A DNA stretch of 29,771 bases from an uncultured Alphaproteobacteria bacterium (GCA_944392185.1 CALXVW010000046.1:1-29771), one strand, 5' to 3'; numbered from the stretch's first letter, positions 6,556 to 14,363 are shown. A program made the numbers and translations. Notes: a model not told the origin generated them from the letters alone.

Positions 6556-7044
6556 CGAAGTTCGATTGGCGAGAGCACAAAAAAACCGCCTTTAACAGCG
6601 GTATTTTTGAAGTGGTGCGAGTAGGGATGGCTAAGCAAAAACAACAAGATTTTGTTGTTTTTGTCTGCAACATCTTTGTCATCTACTTGAGCGAGGGAAA
6701 TGGGAATGACCGAAGCGAAAGCAAGATGCCAAAGCGAGGCCCGTCCCCAAGAGAACGAGTTTTGAAGAAACGAAGTTCGATTGGCGAGAGCACAAAAAAA
6801 ACCGCCTTTCATGGCGGTATTTACGAAATGGTGCGAGGAGGGATGGCTAAGCAAAAACAACAATAGCTTGTTGTTTTTGTCTGCAACATCTTTGTCATCT
6901 CCTTGAGCGAGGGAAATGGGAATGACCGAAGCGAAAGTAAGATGCCAAAGCGAGGCCCGTCCCCAAGAGAACGAGTTTTGAAGAAACGAAGTTCGATTAG
7001 TGAGAGCACAAAAAAAACCGCCTTTAACAGCGGTATTTTTGAAG
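6556..7044. repeat. Tandem repeat of about 215 bp next to tRNA-Phe, 2 full units plus a partial third
   Basis: Units begin with CGAAGTTCGATT at 6556, 6771 and 6987 (periods 215 and 216). In order each holds an A-run with an ACCGC/GCGGT hairpin, a TGGTGC segment, a CAAAAACAACAA inverted repeat, and a block containing GAGGCCCGTCCCCAAGAGAA. The third unit breaks off at TGGTGC, where the tRNA-Phe 3' end begins. Read on the minus strand, each unit therefore has a tRNA-like end (CTCGCACCA in units 1 and 2) followed directly by a terminator-type hairpin. Only short, overlapping open frames occur, with no Shine-Dalgarno support, so I regard the stretch as non-coding. The remaining 6447-6555 is AT-rich and shows nothing I can assign. 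Confidence 0.85.
7010..7034 (-). terminator. Terminator of tRNA-Phe
   Basis: On the minus strand, ACCGC-TGTTAAAG-GCGGT is followed by eight T, beginning about ten bases after the encoded CCA. The same element recurs in the two other repeat units. In the unit at 6771 the stem becomes ACCGCC/GGCGGT, so pairing is kept although the sequence changed. Confidence 0.8.
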
Positions 7045-7120
<76 letters not shown>

Positions 7121-7137
7121 AATTGATAACGAGAAGC

Positions 7138-7166
7138 TTTATAAATCATATTTTTATATATGTCCA
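7138..7166 (-). promoter_or_regulatory. Promoter of tRNA-Phe
   Basis: On the minus strand, TGGACA (7161-7166) and TATAAA (7138-7143) are separated by exactly 17 bp, placing the start of transcription roughly ten bases before the tRNA. Confidence 0.6.
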
Positions 7167-7205
7167 GCTAAAAATTCATTTGTTATAAAAAAAATTGATA
7201 AACAT

Positions 7206-7238
7206 AAAAAAACGGCAGTAAAGAAACTGCCGTTTTTA
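7206..7238 (-). terminator. Terminator of the DegT-family gene
   Basis: AAAAACGGCAG (7208-7218) and CTGCCGTTTTT (7227-7237) form a perfect 11-bp stem with flanking A/T runs. It is placed just after the minus-strand stop at 7256. Confidence 0.85.
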
Positions 7239-7255
7239 TGAGAGGAAGACAAAGA

Positions 7256-8416
7256 CTAAGCTGCTTTAGCTTTTTTCTTTGCAGCAAACTCATTCATAAT
7301 CCGAATGATGTAATCCAAATCTTCATTGTCAAGATAAGGGGTCATAGGGATGGAGAGAGCTGTCTTTGAAAGTTTCTCACAAACTGGCAAAGCACGAGTA
7401 TTCCACTTAGCATAAGCAGTTTGGGTGTGAACTGGACGCGGATAGTATACACCGCAAGGAATACCATTTTCTTTGAGGTAGCTCATGAGTTCATCACGAT
7501 CTGCGCAATTAATGGTGTAAAGAGCATAAGCAGACTGACAGTTATCCAGAATCTGTTGTTTGCCGAAATAGCTGTCGAGTTCATTGTCATAGCGTTTTGC
7601 AACACGCAGACGATCTTTCAACTCTTGGTCAAAAACGGTCAGCTTTTGCAATAAAACGGCACCCTGGAAGCTGTTCAAACGACCGGTTAGCCCTAAACGA
7701 ACGTTATCATAGTGGTCTTCTGGGCTCATACCGTGAACGCGGCAAGATTTAACCAGCTCATTTTCCTCATTAGAATTTGTGAACACAGCACCACCGTCGC
7801 CATAGCATCCCAAAGGTTTAGTCGGGTAGAAAGATGTTGCAGACATATCTGCAAAAGAACCTGCCTTTTTGCCTTTGTAGACAGAGCCATAAGATTGGCA
7901 AGAGTCTGCCAAAACCTTCATGCCGTTGGCGTGAGCGATTTTGAGAATTTCATCATAGTTACAAGGAGAGCCAAAGATATCAACCGGAATAACAGCTTTG
8001 AGGTTGAGTTTTCCTTCTTTTTTAACCTCATCAATAGCGCGTTGCAAATCTTTAGGATCCATATTGTATGTATTAGGATCGGAGTCGACAAAGATAGGAG
8101 TAGCCCCCAAAAGAACAGGAGCTTCGGCAGAAGATACAAAGGTGAAAGAAGAAACAAAAACGGCATCACCGGGTTTAACATCCCAAGCCATCAAAGCAAG
8201 GGTCAGAGCATCAGTTCCGGAACCGCAGGTAGAGCAGAATTTTGTGCCGGAGTAGTTAGCCAATTTTTCATCTAACTCTTTTGTCTCAGGTCCTTGACAA
8301 TAAGCACCATGGTCAAGAATTTTTTCAATAGCATTTAGGAAATTTTCTTTTCCAATAACTTTCTGAGAAGTTTTGCAGTCAAACAACATAATAGGTTTAG
8401 AAGGTTTACTTGTCAT
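7256..8416 (-). CDS. DegT/DnrJ/EryC1/StrS-family PLP-dependent sugar aminotransferase
   Basis: This 386-residue protein covers the whole DegT family length. Visible landmarks are the phosphate-binding GSGTDALTLAL (about 65-75), D171 and Q174 in ADSCQSYG, the Schiff-base lysine K200 in SFYPTKPLGCYGDGGA, and the tail contact HGMSPEDHYDN. These enzymes transfer an amino group from glutamate to a nucleotide-linked keto-sugar in the cytoplasm, making amino sugars for O-antigen, capsule or glycosylation. The closest relatives I can think of are WbpE/VioA-like enzymes, but the substrate cannot be read from the sequence. TGAGGAA before the ATG supports the start. The gene stands alone, with its own terminator and a divergent mlaA upstream, so its pathway partners must be elsewhere. 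The C-terminus is basic (AAKKKAKAA). Confidence 0.9.
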   Translation of the reverse strand: MTSKPSKPIMLFDCKTSQKVIGKENFLNAIEKILDHGAYCQGPETKELDEKLANYSGTKFCSTCGSGTDALTLALMAWDVKPGDAVFVSSFTFVSSAEAPVLLGATPIFVDSDPNTYNMDPKDLQRAIDEVKKEGKLNLKAVIPVDIFGSPCNYDEILKIAHANGMKVLADSCQSYGSVYKGKKAGSFADMSATSFYPTKPLGCYGDGGAVFTNSNEENELVKSCRVHGMSPEDHYDNVRLGLTGRLNSFQGAVLLQKLTVFDQELKDRLRVAKRYDNELDSYFGKQQILDNCQSAYALYTINCADRDELMSYLKENGIPCGVYYPRPVHTQTAYAKWNTRALPVCEKLSKTALSIPMTPYLDNEDLDYIIRIMNEFAAKKKAKAA

Positions 8417-8546
8417 TGTAATTATTCCTCACATAAAAGTTTCAACTGGAAAGCATGATATTTCAGATTCGTCGTTTATGCAAAACACAAAAGATTTCCG
8501 CATTGTAACAAACCACCTTAGATATCAAGAACATGAGTCAAAAATA

Positions 8547-8574
8547 TTGATTTATGTTAATTTGATGATATATT
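8547..8574 (+). promoter_or_regulatory. Promoter of mlaA-mlaC
   Basis: TTGATT (8547-8552), a 16-bp spacer and TATATT (8569-8574) lie about 35 bp before the mlaA start codon, in the divergent gap with the DegT-family gene. Confidence 0.5.
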
Positions 8575-8608
8575 AAGCTCAATTTGATAACAACAAGAAG
8601 AGGTTGCC

Positions 8609-9397
8609 GTGCTAAAACTATCCATCAAGAAGATGATTGCTGTTTCAGGGCTTGTATTGCTTTCAGCCTGTGCCTCAACGGGACAGAGCACAAGCTCGGA
8701 AGAAGATCCCTTTGAGAGTATCAACCGTCCGATTTTTGAATTTAACTATCAAGCAGATAAATACGTAATTAAACCCGTAGCTAAGGGGTATCGAGCCATC
8801 ACCACGCCTTTCATAAGAGAGAGGGTTAGCTCTGTTCTTTCTAACTTGCAAGAGCCTGTCTCGGCCGGAAACCTCCTTTTGCAAGGAGAGCCTGTTGCCA
8901 TGACCAAGAGTTTAGGGCGCTTTGTCTTAAACTCCACATTGGGACTTGCCGGAATGTTTGATGTCGCAGAAGGTTGGGGTTTGCAGCCAAGAAATGCAAC
9001 TTTCAACGAGACCTTCGCCAAATGGTGTATTCCTCAGGGTCCATACATTGTTTTGCCGCTCATTGGCCCGAGCACACCACGTGCTGCCACAGGTTTGGCT
9101 CTGGAGTTTGTCTTTGATCCCGTATATTGGGGTACTTACAATGATGCCAATGTTCACGATAAAGCCGCATGGGGCTTGGCAGCTGTTTATGGTATTACAG
9201 CTCGTGAACAGGCTTTGGATTTATTGGATGATTTGGAGCGTAATTCTGTTGACTACTACACAACGATGCGTTCGGCCTACCTGCAAAATCAAAGTAAATT
9301 AAGATGCTATCGCGATAAGTCGGAAGAGACAGCCGCTTATGACTTTGATTTTGGCTTCGAAGAGGAAGGCGAAATCTTTGATGAAATGGACCAATAA
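8609..9397 (+). CDS. mlaA: MlaA (VacJ) outer-membrane lipid-asymmetry lipoprotein
   Basis: This 262-residue lipoprotein has an N-terminal signal with lipobox LLSAC (C21). The MlaA core starts at DPFESINRPIFEFNYQADKY and continues through GRFVLNSTLGLAGMFDVA, QGPYIVLPLIGPST and FDPVYWG, all standard MlaA landmarks. MlaA removes misplaced phospholipids from the outer leaflet of the outer membrane and hands them to periplasmic MlaC. The start is a GTG at 8609, with AGAAGAGG at 8596-8603. The tail after about residue 235 is very acidic (DFDFGFEEEGEIFDEMDQ) and not part of the usual core. mlaC follows after 15 bp. The MlaFEDB transporter genes are not in the window. Confidence 0.93.
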   Translation: MLKLSIKKMIAVSGLVLLSACASTGQSTSSEEDPFESINRPIFEFNYQADKYVIKPVAKGYRAITTPFIRERVSSVLSNLQEPVSAGNLLLQGEPVAMTKSLGRFVLNSTLGLAGMFDVAEGWGLQPRNATFNETFAKWCIPQGPYIVLPLIGPSTPRAATGLALEFVFDPVYWGTYNDANVHDKAAWGLAAVYGITAREQALDLLDDLERNSVDYYTTMRSAYLQNQSKLRCYRDKSEETAAYDFDFGFEEEGEIFDEMDQ

Positions 9398-9412
9398 CTA
9401 AGGAGACTTTAT

Positions 9413-10012
9413 ATGAAGAAACTTTTTGCAGGCAGCCTTTTGGGGGTATTGCTCTTGTTTGCAGGCAATGCCGCCGCTGAAATTGATGTAGCAAAGGCAG
9501 AAGCTTTTGTAAAAGAAGTAACGACAGAGGGAATAGAGCAGATTATCAATGCCAATATTCCTCAGTCAGAAAAAGATGCCAGGTTCGCAAAGCTTTTTAA
9601 TAAAGCTCTAGACTTAGATTTTATCGGCCAGTTTGTTTTGGGGCGCAATTGGCGCACAGCCACCCCTGCACAAAGAGAGGAATTCATTAAAGTTTATCGC
9701 CAGCTCAACATCAGCACATGGTCTAAGCGTTTTGATGAATTTAAGGGCAGGGAGTTTATTTTCAAGGGAACATCCCCATCAAACTCTGCCGGCCAAGTAT
9801 TTGTAAATTCGGTTGTGCCAATGGATCAAGGCGAACCTGCCAAAGTTGTATGGCGTGTGCGTGAAAAAGGCGGACAATATAAAATTGTTGATATCATTAT
9901 TGAGAATGTAAGCCTGGCCATCACCGCCCGCAATGAATACACCGCGTTTATCAAAAACAATCCTGGCGGGGTAGATGCTTTGATTGCGAATTTGAAAAGC
10001 AAGATAAAATAA
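9413..10012 (+). CDS. mlaC: MlaC (Ttg2D-like) periplasmic phospholipid carrier
   Basis: This 199-residue protein has a clear signal peptide (MKKLFAGSLLGVLLLFAGNA, cleavage near AAA-EID). An MlaC/Ttg2 domain follows. Typical segments are FAKLFNKALDLDFIGQFVLG, NWRTATPAQREEFIKVYRQL and WRVREKGGQYKIVDIIIENV. MlaC shuttles phospholipids between the outer-membrane MlaA complex and the inner-membrane MlaFEDB transporter. AAGGAG at 9400-9405 gives a strong start, and the gene lies 15 bp after mlaA, so the two are one operon. A strong terminator follows at once, which confirms that this is a two-gene unit. Confidence 0.92.
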   Translation: MKKLFAGSLLGVLLLFAGNAAAEIDVAKAEAFVKEVTTEGIEQIINANIPQSEKDARFAKLFNKALDLDFIGQFVLGRNWRTATPAQREEFIKVYRQLNISTWSKRFDEFKGREFIFKGTSPSNSAGQVFVNSVVPMDQGEPAKVVWRVREKGGQYKIVDIIIENVSLAITARNEYTAFIKNNPGGVDALIANLKSKIK

Positions 10013-10035
10013 TTTATATTTTCAGGTTAAAGAAG

Positions 10036-10063
10036 AGCGTGGTGAAGGTGCCACGCTTTTTTT
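10036..10063 (+). terminator. Terminator of mlaA-mlaC
   Basis: AGCGTGG (10036-10042) and CCACGCT (10051-10057) form a perfect stem followed by seven T. Confidence 0.88.
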
Positions 10064-10153
10064 GTGAAAATATAAGAAGATAGTGTTGACCTGTAAATTT
10101 TAAAATACTATTTCTTTTAATAGAAAATAAGTATTGTTAAATTTTTGTGTGTT

Positions 10154-10393
10154 ATGAAAAAAGTATTTCTTGCAGTGCTTTCGTTAGTATTTGCAATTTG
10201 GTGCTTGTGGGGATTGTTCATTATTGGTCAAATGGCTTATGATTGTGTTTTCAGCATGGCTAAAATTGGTAAAAATTTTCCCCAAGAGCTGTTTTGCTGG
10301 GTTGGAGTTTTTCCTGTTTATGCAGTCTGCCTAGGCGGAGTAATCTCGTACTCAGAGCGCCAAAGAAGAAAAAGCCCGAGACGGTTAAAATAA
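10154..10393 (+). CDS. Small two-helix membrane protein, function unknown
   Basis: The frame gives a 79-residue protein that begins MKKVFLAVLSLVFAIWCLWG. It has two predicted membrane segments (about residues 4-26 and 45-65) and a basic end (ERQRRKSPRRLK). I do not recognise the family. The ATG at 10154 is preferred to the upstream TTG at 10145, but neither has a good Shine-Dalgarno site, which lowers confidence. The stop codon lies in the loop of a strong terminator, an arrangement also seen for the gtrA-like gene here, and this supports a real gene. The last 12 residues are encoded by the terminator stem and its flank. Confidence 0.5.
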   Translation: MKKVFLAVLSLVFAIWCLWGLFIIGQMAYDCVFSMAKIGKNFPQELFCWVGVFPVYAVCLGGVISYSERQRRKSPRRLK

Positions 10394-10409
10394 ACCGTCT
10401 CGGTTTTTT
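10375..10409. terminator. Bidirectional terminator between convergent small genes
   Basis: CCGAGACGGTT (10376-10386) and AACCGTCTCGG (10393-10403) form a perfect 11-bp stem with loop AAAATA and a 3' T-run. It lies between the small membrane protein and the minus-strand lipoprotein. Confidence 0.88.
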
Positions 10410-10413
10410 GTTG

Positions 10414-10818
10414 CTAATTTTCCAGAGTTTTGCCGGCGGTGGCAAGCTCTTTTTGCCCTTGGCGATCATATTGATAATAGTAAATCAGTTCTCGCTCGTT
10501 GATGCGGTTGGCATCAATGGCAGCCTCAGGGATTCCCCACAAAATAGATATTGGCCAAGTCAAAAGATTTAAGGTTCCGTAAAGCCAGTGAGAACTGTCT
10601 CCGCCATTGCCACTGGCCAGATAAAAATTGCCGATACCGGGTAGAAGATTGAGTGCTCCGGCGGCACCGGGGTTTGCCGGCGCCTCAAAACTGCCCACAG
10701 GCTTGTCTACGGTGATACCTTGCGCTTTGAGATTGCGCAGAGTATTTTGCTCCTGCCTGGTAAGCGTGGTGCAAGATGCCAAACAGATGGCAACCAGAAA
10801 TAAACATAATTTTTGCAT
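10414..10818 (-). CDS. Small predicted lipoprotein, function unknown
   Basis: This 134-residue protein has a lipoprotein signal MQKLCLFLVAICLASC (lipobox LASC, C16). A short linker rich in Pro and Ala follows, then a hydrophobic segment (about 60-100) with LLPGIGNFYLASGNG and LLTWPISILWGIPEAAIDA, and a charged end. The segment could be a membrane-inserting hairpin. I do not recognise a named family. TGGAGAA before the ATG supports the start. Immediately upstream on the same strand is a structured RNA with its own hairpin terminator, so this gene could be read from the RNA's promoter or controlled by it. Confidence 0.75.
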   Translation of the reverse strand: MQKLCLFLVAICLASCTTLTRQEQNTLRNLKAQGITVDKPVGSFEAPANPGAAGALNLLPGIGNFYLASGNGGDSSHWLYGTLNLLTWPISILWGIPEAAIDANRINERELIYYYQYDRQGQKELATAGKTLEN

Positions 10819-10844
10819 GATTTTTTCTCCATAAGTTCAAGTCA

Positions 10845-11048
10845 AACAAAACGGCCGCCTTATGGTAAGGTGGCCGGGGAGTACAAAAATCATACTTGAC
10901 AACATGATCCTCTCAGCCTTTGGGACAAACCTTGAACATACGCTGAAAGCTCCCCGACCAAGAGTTGTCGGGGATATAGATTTTAACGGTGCTATATCGA
11001 CATCGTGTCAAGTAGGAGATTTTGTAGTCTCCGTACCATGAAGTACGC
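10845..11048 (-). ncRNA. Unassigned structured RNA of about 200 nt (or long leader of the lipoprotein gene)
   Basis: The 320-bp gap 10819-11138 holds a highly structured element on the minus strand. From 5' to 3' it has a GTAC/GTAC hairpin (11046-11033) and a GGAGA/TCTCC hairpin (11032-11015). A long-range helix ACTTGACA/TGTCAAGT (11013-11006 with 10901-10894), plus ATG/CAT after a 2x2 internal loop, then encloses three hairpins. These are GATATAG/CTATATC (10998-10973), CCCCGAC/GTCGGGG (10973-10952) and CTTTCAGC/GCTGAGAG (10949-10910). This makes a four-way-junction-like fold. A promoter-like sequence lies just before it and a terminator-like hairpin ends it. I see no hallmark of RNase P, tmRNA, 4.5S RNA, a T-box or a cobalamin riboswitch. 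A diverged 6S RNA cannot be excluded. The ends are estimates. Confidence 0.6.
10847..10876 (-). terminator. Terminator-like hairpin at the 3' end of the structured RNA
   Basis: CGGCC-G-CCTTA and TAAGG-T-GGCCG (10852-10876) pair with a single internal mismatch. On the minus strand TTTTGTTT follows. It lies 30 bp before the lipoprotein start codon, so it may instead act as a regulated attenuator. Confidence 0.6.
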
Positions 11049-11053
11049 CAATC

Positions 11054-11082
11054 AGTCTAAGCACAAAAAATATAAATTGCAA
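11054..11082 (-). promoter_or_regulatory. Promoter-like sequence before the structured RNA
   Basis: On the minus strand, TTGCAA (11077-11082), a 17-bp spacer and TAGACT (11054-11059) would start transcription near 11048. Each box matches its consensus at four of six positions. Confidence 0.45.
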
Positions 11083-11117
11083 GAAAAACCCGCAAAGTTT
11101 GCGGCCTTGCGGGTTTT
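11081..11117 (-). terminator. Terminator of thrS
   Basis: AAAACCCGCAA (11085-11095) and TTGCGGGTTTT (11107-11117) form an 11-bp stem. On the minus strand it is followed by a T-run, about 20 bp after the thrS stop. Confidence 0.85.
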
Positions 11118-11138
11118 AAAAGCATCGCGCACAAGCGC

Positions 11139-13064
11139 TTAGCGGTCTTGGCTCGGCATTGTTGCCTCTTTTTTAAGAGCGGCAATAAAGTCATCAAGCG
11201 CCATAAGCTCTTGTTTCTCAGAGCCTAAACGACGAATGGTAACCGTGCCGTTTTCTTTCTCTTTGGCACCGACAACGGCAATAACCGGAATCTTGGCAAC
11301 CGAGTGCTCACGGATTTTGTAGTTGATTTTCTCATTACGCAGATCCGTTTTGGCATATAATCCTGCTGCACGCAATTTGGCGGCTACTTCTTCGGCATAG
11401 TCGTTCATCTCGCTGACAATCGGGCAAACCACAACCTGCTCGGGCGATAACCAAAGCGGCAATTTGCCGGCATGATGTTCAATCAAAATACCCAAGAAAC
11501 GCTCAATAGAACCAAACAAAGCTCTGTGCAGCATAACCGGCTGGTGTTTCTCGCCGTCTTCACCAATGTAACTGATGTCAAAACGCTGCGGCAGGTTCAT
11601 ATCAACCTGGATGGTTCCGCACTGCCATTCACGGCCGATAGCATCTTTGAGGATGAATTCAAGCTTAGGACCGTAGAAAGCTCCTTCGCCTTCATTAATC
11701 TCAAACTCATAACCGTGGTTGGTGAGCGCATTGGCCAAAGATTTTTCGCAGATATCCCAAATTTCATCTGAGCCGATACGTTTTTCCGGACGGGTAGAGA
11801 GATAAATTTTTACCTTGTCAAAGCCAAAATCTTTGTAAATATCAAAAATCAGTTTCAAAGTGGTAATGCATTCCTCTTCCCTTTGCTCCGGAGTGCAGAA
11901 GATGTGGGCATCGTCTTGCGTAAACTCGCGCACTCTCATCAAGCCCATCAGCGAACCGGAGGCTTCATAACGGTTCACCTTACCAAACTCGGCAATCTTG
12001 AGCGGCAAATCACGATAAGATTTGATACCCTGCTTATAAACCAACAATCCGCCGGGGCAGTTCATTGGTTTAATGCAGAACCATTTTTTATCTTCCGTTT
12101 GGCCGGAGTAGTTGTGGGCGCCATATTTCTCCCAGTGACCGGAGGTCTCCCACAAACAACGGTCCATAACGCGAGGTGTAGAGATCTCGATATAACCGTT
12201 GTTCTCCTGGCGTTTACGCATATACTCAATCAACTTGCGATAAACTTTATAGCCTTTATCATGCCAAAAGACGGCACCGGGAGCATAGTCCGGCTCAAAA
12301 TGGAACAAGTCCATCTCGCGGCCGAGCTTACGGTGGTCGCGCTTGGCGGCTTCTTCAAGCATTTGAAGGTATTCATCCAAGTCTTTCCTAGAATTCCAAG
12401 CGGTTGCATAAATACGTTGCAACATTTCCTTGGTGGAATCGCCTCTCCAATAAGCGCCGGCAACTTTCATAAGTTTGAAGGCGTTGCCGATTTTCCCAGT
12501 TGAGGGAACATGCGGACCGCGGCACAAATCGGTAAAGTTGCCTTGAGTATAAAGAGAGATTGTTTCGGATTCGGGCAAATCCTGAATAATTTCGGCTTTG
12601 TAGTGTTCACCCAAATCATTGAAGAACTTGATAGCCTCATTGCGCGGCAAAACCTTGCGGGTGATTTTCTCGTCGCGTTTAACAATCTCGTGCATTTTAG
12701 CTTCAATTTTTTCAAAATCCTCAGTTGTAAAAGGCTCTTTGCGAGAGAAATCATAATAAAAACCGTTCTCAATCGCCGGTCCGATGGTAACTTGCACATC
12801 ATTCCAGAGCTCTTTAACAGCTTCAGCCATCACGTGAGAGCAAGAGTGACGGAGGATATCAAGACCTTCCTTATCCTTGCCGGTGATGATAGTCACGGTT
12901 GCGTCGGTAGTGATAGGGGTGGTCAAATCCTGGAGTTTATCATTAACTTTAACAGCCAAAGCGGCTTGCGCCAAGCCGGCACTAATCTTCGCAGCAATGT
13001 CATAACCGCTGACACCGCTCTCCATATTCATCACACTGCCATCAGGCAATTTAATCGCAACCAT
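11139..13064 (-). CDS. thrS: Threonine--tRNA ligase
   Basis: This 641-residue protein is the normal bacterial ThrRS length. In order it has a TGS domain (1-62), an editing domain with HSCSH (H73, H77) and CRGPH (C181, H185), the class II catalytic core (about 245-535) and an anticodon-binding domain (about 540-635). The catalytic zinc ligands are visible as C336 (KPMNCPGG), H387 (DDAHIFC) and H513 (MLHRALFG), offset by two from the E. coli numbering. It charges tRNA-Thr in the cytoplasm and its editing site removes misacylated serine. It lies 18 bp downstream of the glycosyltransferase gene on the same strand, so it is probably co-transcribed with it. The usual thrS-infC neighbour is absent. 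I see no leader regulation directly upstream. Confidence 0.97.
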   Translation of the reverse strand: MVAIKLPDGSVMNMESGVSGYDIAAKISAGLAQAALAVKVNDKLQDLTTPITTDATVTIITGKDKEGLDILRHSCSHVMAEAVKELWNDVQVTIGPAIENGFYYDFSRKEPFTTEDFEKIEAKMHEIVKRDEKITRKVLPRNEAIKFFNDLGEHYKAEIIQDLPESETISLYTQGNFTDLCRGPHVPSTGKIGNAFKLMKVAGAYWRGDSTKEMLQRIYATAWNSRKDLDEYLQMLEEAAKRDHRKLGREMDLFHFEPDYAPGAVFWHDKGYKVYRKLIEYMRKRQENNGYIEISTPRVMDRCLWETSGHWEKYGAHNYSGQTEDKKWFCIKPMNCPGGLLVYKQGIKSYRDLPLKIAEFGKVNRYEASGSLMGLMRVREFTQDDAHIFCTPEQREEECITTLKLIFDIYKDFGFDKVKIYLSTRPEKRIGSDEIWDICEKSLANALTNHGYEFEINEGEGAFYGPKLEFILKDAIGREWQCGTIQVDMNLPQRFDISYIGEDGEKHQPVMLHRALFGSIERFLGILIEHHAGKLPLWLSPEQVVVCPIVSEMNDYAEEVAAKLRAAGLYAKTDLRNEKINYKIREHSVAKIPVIAVVGAKEKENGTVTIRRLGSEKQELMALDDFIAALKKEATMPSQDR

Positions 13065-13082
13065 ATTAAAATATCCTTTTTT

Positions 13083-14255
13083 TTATTTTACTAAATTATT
13101 GTTTTCGTCCATCAATTCACGATAGACGGCTATTGTTTTATCACACATAATTTGTTTTGTGAAGTTATCTTTTGCATTTTTTCTCGCCGTTTTGGCAATT
13201 TTTTGCTTTTCATCGTCCTTCAGTGAAAGGGCCCAATCAAGAGCATCGGCCAAAGCCTGAGGGTCATCAAATTGGTAAAGTTTACCGGTTAACCCGTCTT
13301 TGATTGTATCAAGCGAGCCGCCGATATTTGAGGCAACCACGATTTTGCCCATGGCTTGTCCTTCAACTGAAATACGGCCAAAGGCCTCAGGCTCTATGGC
13401 AGTAGAAAGGACAACTGTAGAGACTTGCATCAGTGCTTGTGGGTCTAAAACTTTACCATAAAAACCAACCCTATCACTAACGTTGAGCTTTTTTGCCAGT
13501 TCTTTAATCTCGTCAACGTACTTAACTCTTCCCTGAGCATCGCCGGCAATGACACAATAACAGTTGGAGTTTTTCATCTTTGAAAGAGCTCTAACCAACA
13601 GATGTTGGCCTTTCCAGCGGGTAACTCTGCCAATAAGCGTCAGAACTGGTTTGTCCTCTGGAATATTGTACTCTTTAATGGTTTTTATGATTCTCTCTTG
13701 GGAGACAGATTTGGGATCAAATTTTTCCACATCAACGCAACGATGAATCAAGCGCAATTTTTGTTCATCAACTTTTTTGTAGTTTTTCAAAACATGATTT
13801 TTTATGTGGTTTGAAATAACGATAACACGTTCACCCATCGTCATGACTTTATTGTATATTTTTTTGATACCCCATGGACCAAGGCCATAGGTGCCATGGA
13901 AAGTTGTCATAAAATGTACACCGGCTTTTTTAGCCGCCCAATAAGCACTCCAAGCCGGGGCTCTGGAGCGGGCATGCACGATGTTTATACCGTTTTTCTT
14001 GATGAATTCAGCCAAAGCATCGGCATTTTTGCGCATTTTAAAGATGTTTTTTGTTTTAAGCGGCAAGGTCAAGTGCTTAACCTTTATCTTACTCAAATCT
14101 TTGGTGAGGCGCCCGCCTTGCGAGGCAACAAAATTTTTAATCCCGTTTTCTTGTAGGGCAGATGCAATTTGAACGGTGCCAATCTCCACACCGCCCATTT
14201 CCAACTCCGGCAACACTTGCAAAACAACGGGTTCTGTTTTTTTTGTTTTAGTCAT
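13083..14255 (-). CDS. GT4-family glycosyltransferase
   Basis: This 390-residue GT-B fold protein has an N-terminal half with LPELEMGGVEIGTVQIASAL and HARSRAPAWSAYWAAKKAGV. The C-terminal nucleotide-sugar half has GRVTRWKGQHLLVRAL and the E-x7-E motif in EPEAFGRISVEGQAMG. GT4 enzymes are retaining transferases that use UDP-, GDP- or ADP-sugars. In Gram-negative bacteria those with this look commonly build lipopolysaccharide core or other surface glycans at the inner face of the membrane. Donor and acceptor cannot be read from the sequence. AAGGAA before the ATG supports the start. It is first in a likely two-gene transcript with thrS and diverges from the RND efflux operon. Confidence 0.88.
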   Translation of the reverse strand: MTKTKKTEPVVLQVLPELEMGGVEIGTVQIASALQENGIKNFVASQGGRLTKDLSKIKVKHLTLPLKTKNIFKMRKNADALAEFIKKNGINIVHARSRAPAWSAYWAAKKAGVHFMTTFHGTYGLGPWGIKKIYNKVMTMGERVIVISNHIKNHVLKNYKKVDEQKLRLIHRCVDVEKFDPKSVSQERIIKTIKEYNIPEDKPVLTLIGRVTRWKGQHLLVRALSKMKNSNCYCVIAGDAQGRVKYVDEIKELAKKLNVSDRVGFYGKVLDPQALMQVSTVVLSTAIEPEAFGRISVEGQAMGKIVVASNIGGSLDTIKDGLTGKLYQFDDPQALADALDWALSLKDDEKQKIAKTARKNAKDNFTKQIMCDKTIAVYRELMDENNNLVK

Positions 14256-14363
14256 TGTTTTTGTTCCTTATTAAATATTAGAGGCACAATGCAAAATTAC
14301 TCATAAAATACAACAATTTTTCAAAGCCTCCAAGCAAAATTCTTCAAGCATAAACAAGATTAG

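Noticed and set aside
6556..7044. Possible CRISPR array
   Set aside because: Units are about 215 bp and similar throughout, with no short repeat/variable spacer pattern and no cas genes.
7712..8275. Plus-strand open frame of 187 codons
   Set aside because: It lies entirely antisense to the well-supported DegT-family gene and resembles no protein I know.
11883..12503. Plus-strand open frame of 206 codons
   Set aside because: It is antisense to the catalytic core of thrS and has no ribosome site.
12510..13094. Plus-strand open frame of 194 codons
   Set aside because: It is antisense to the N-terminal half of thrS.
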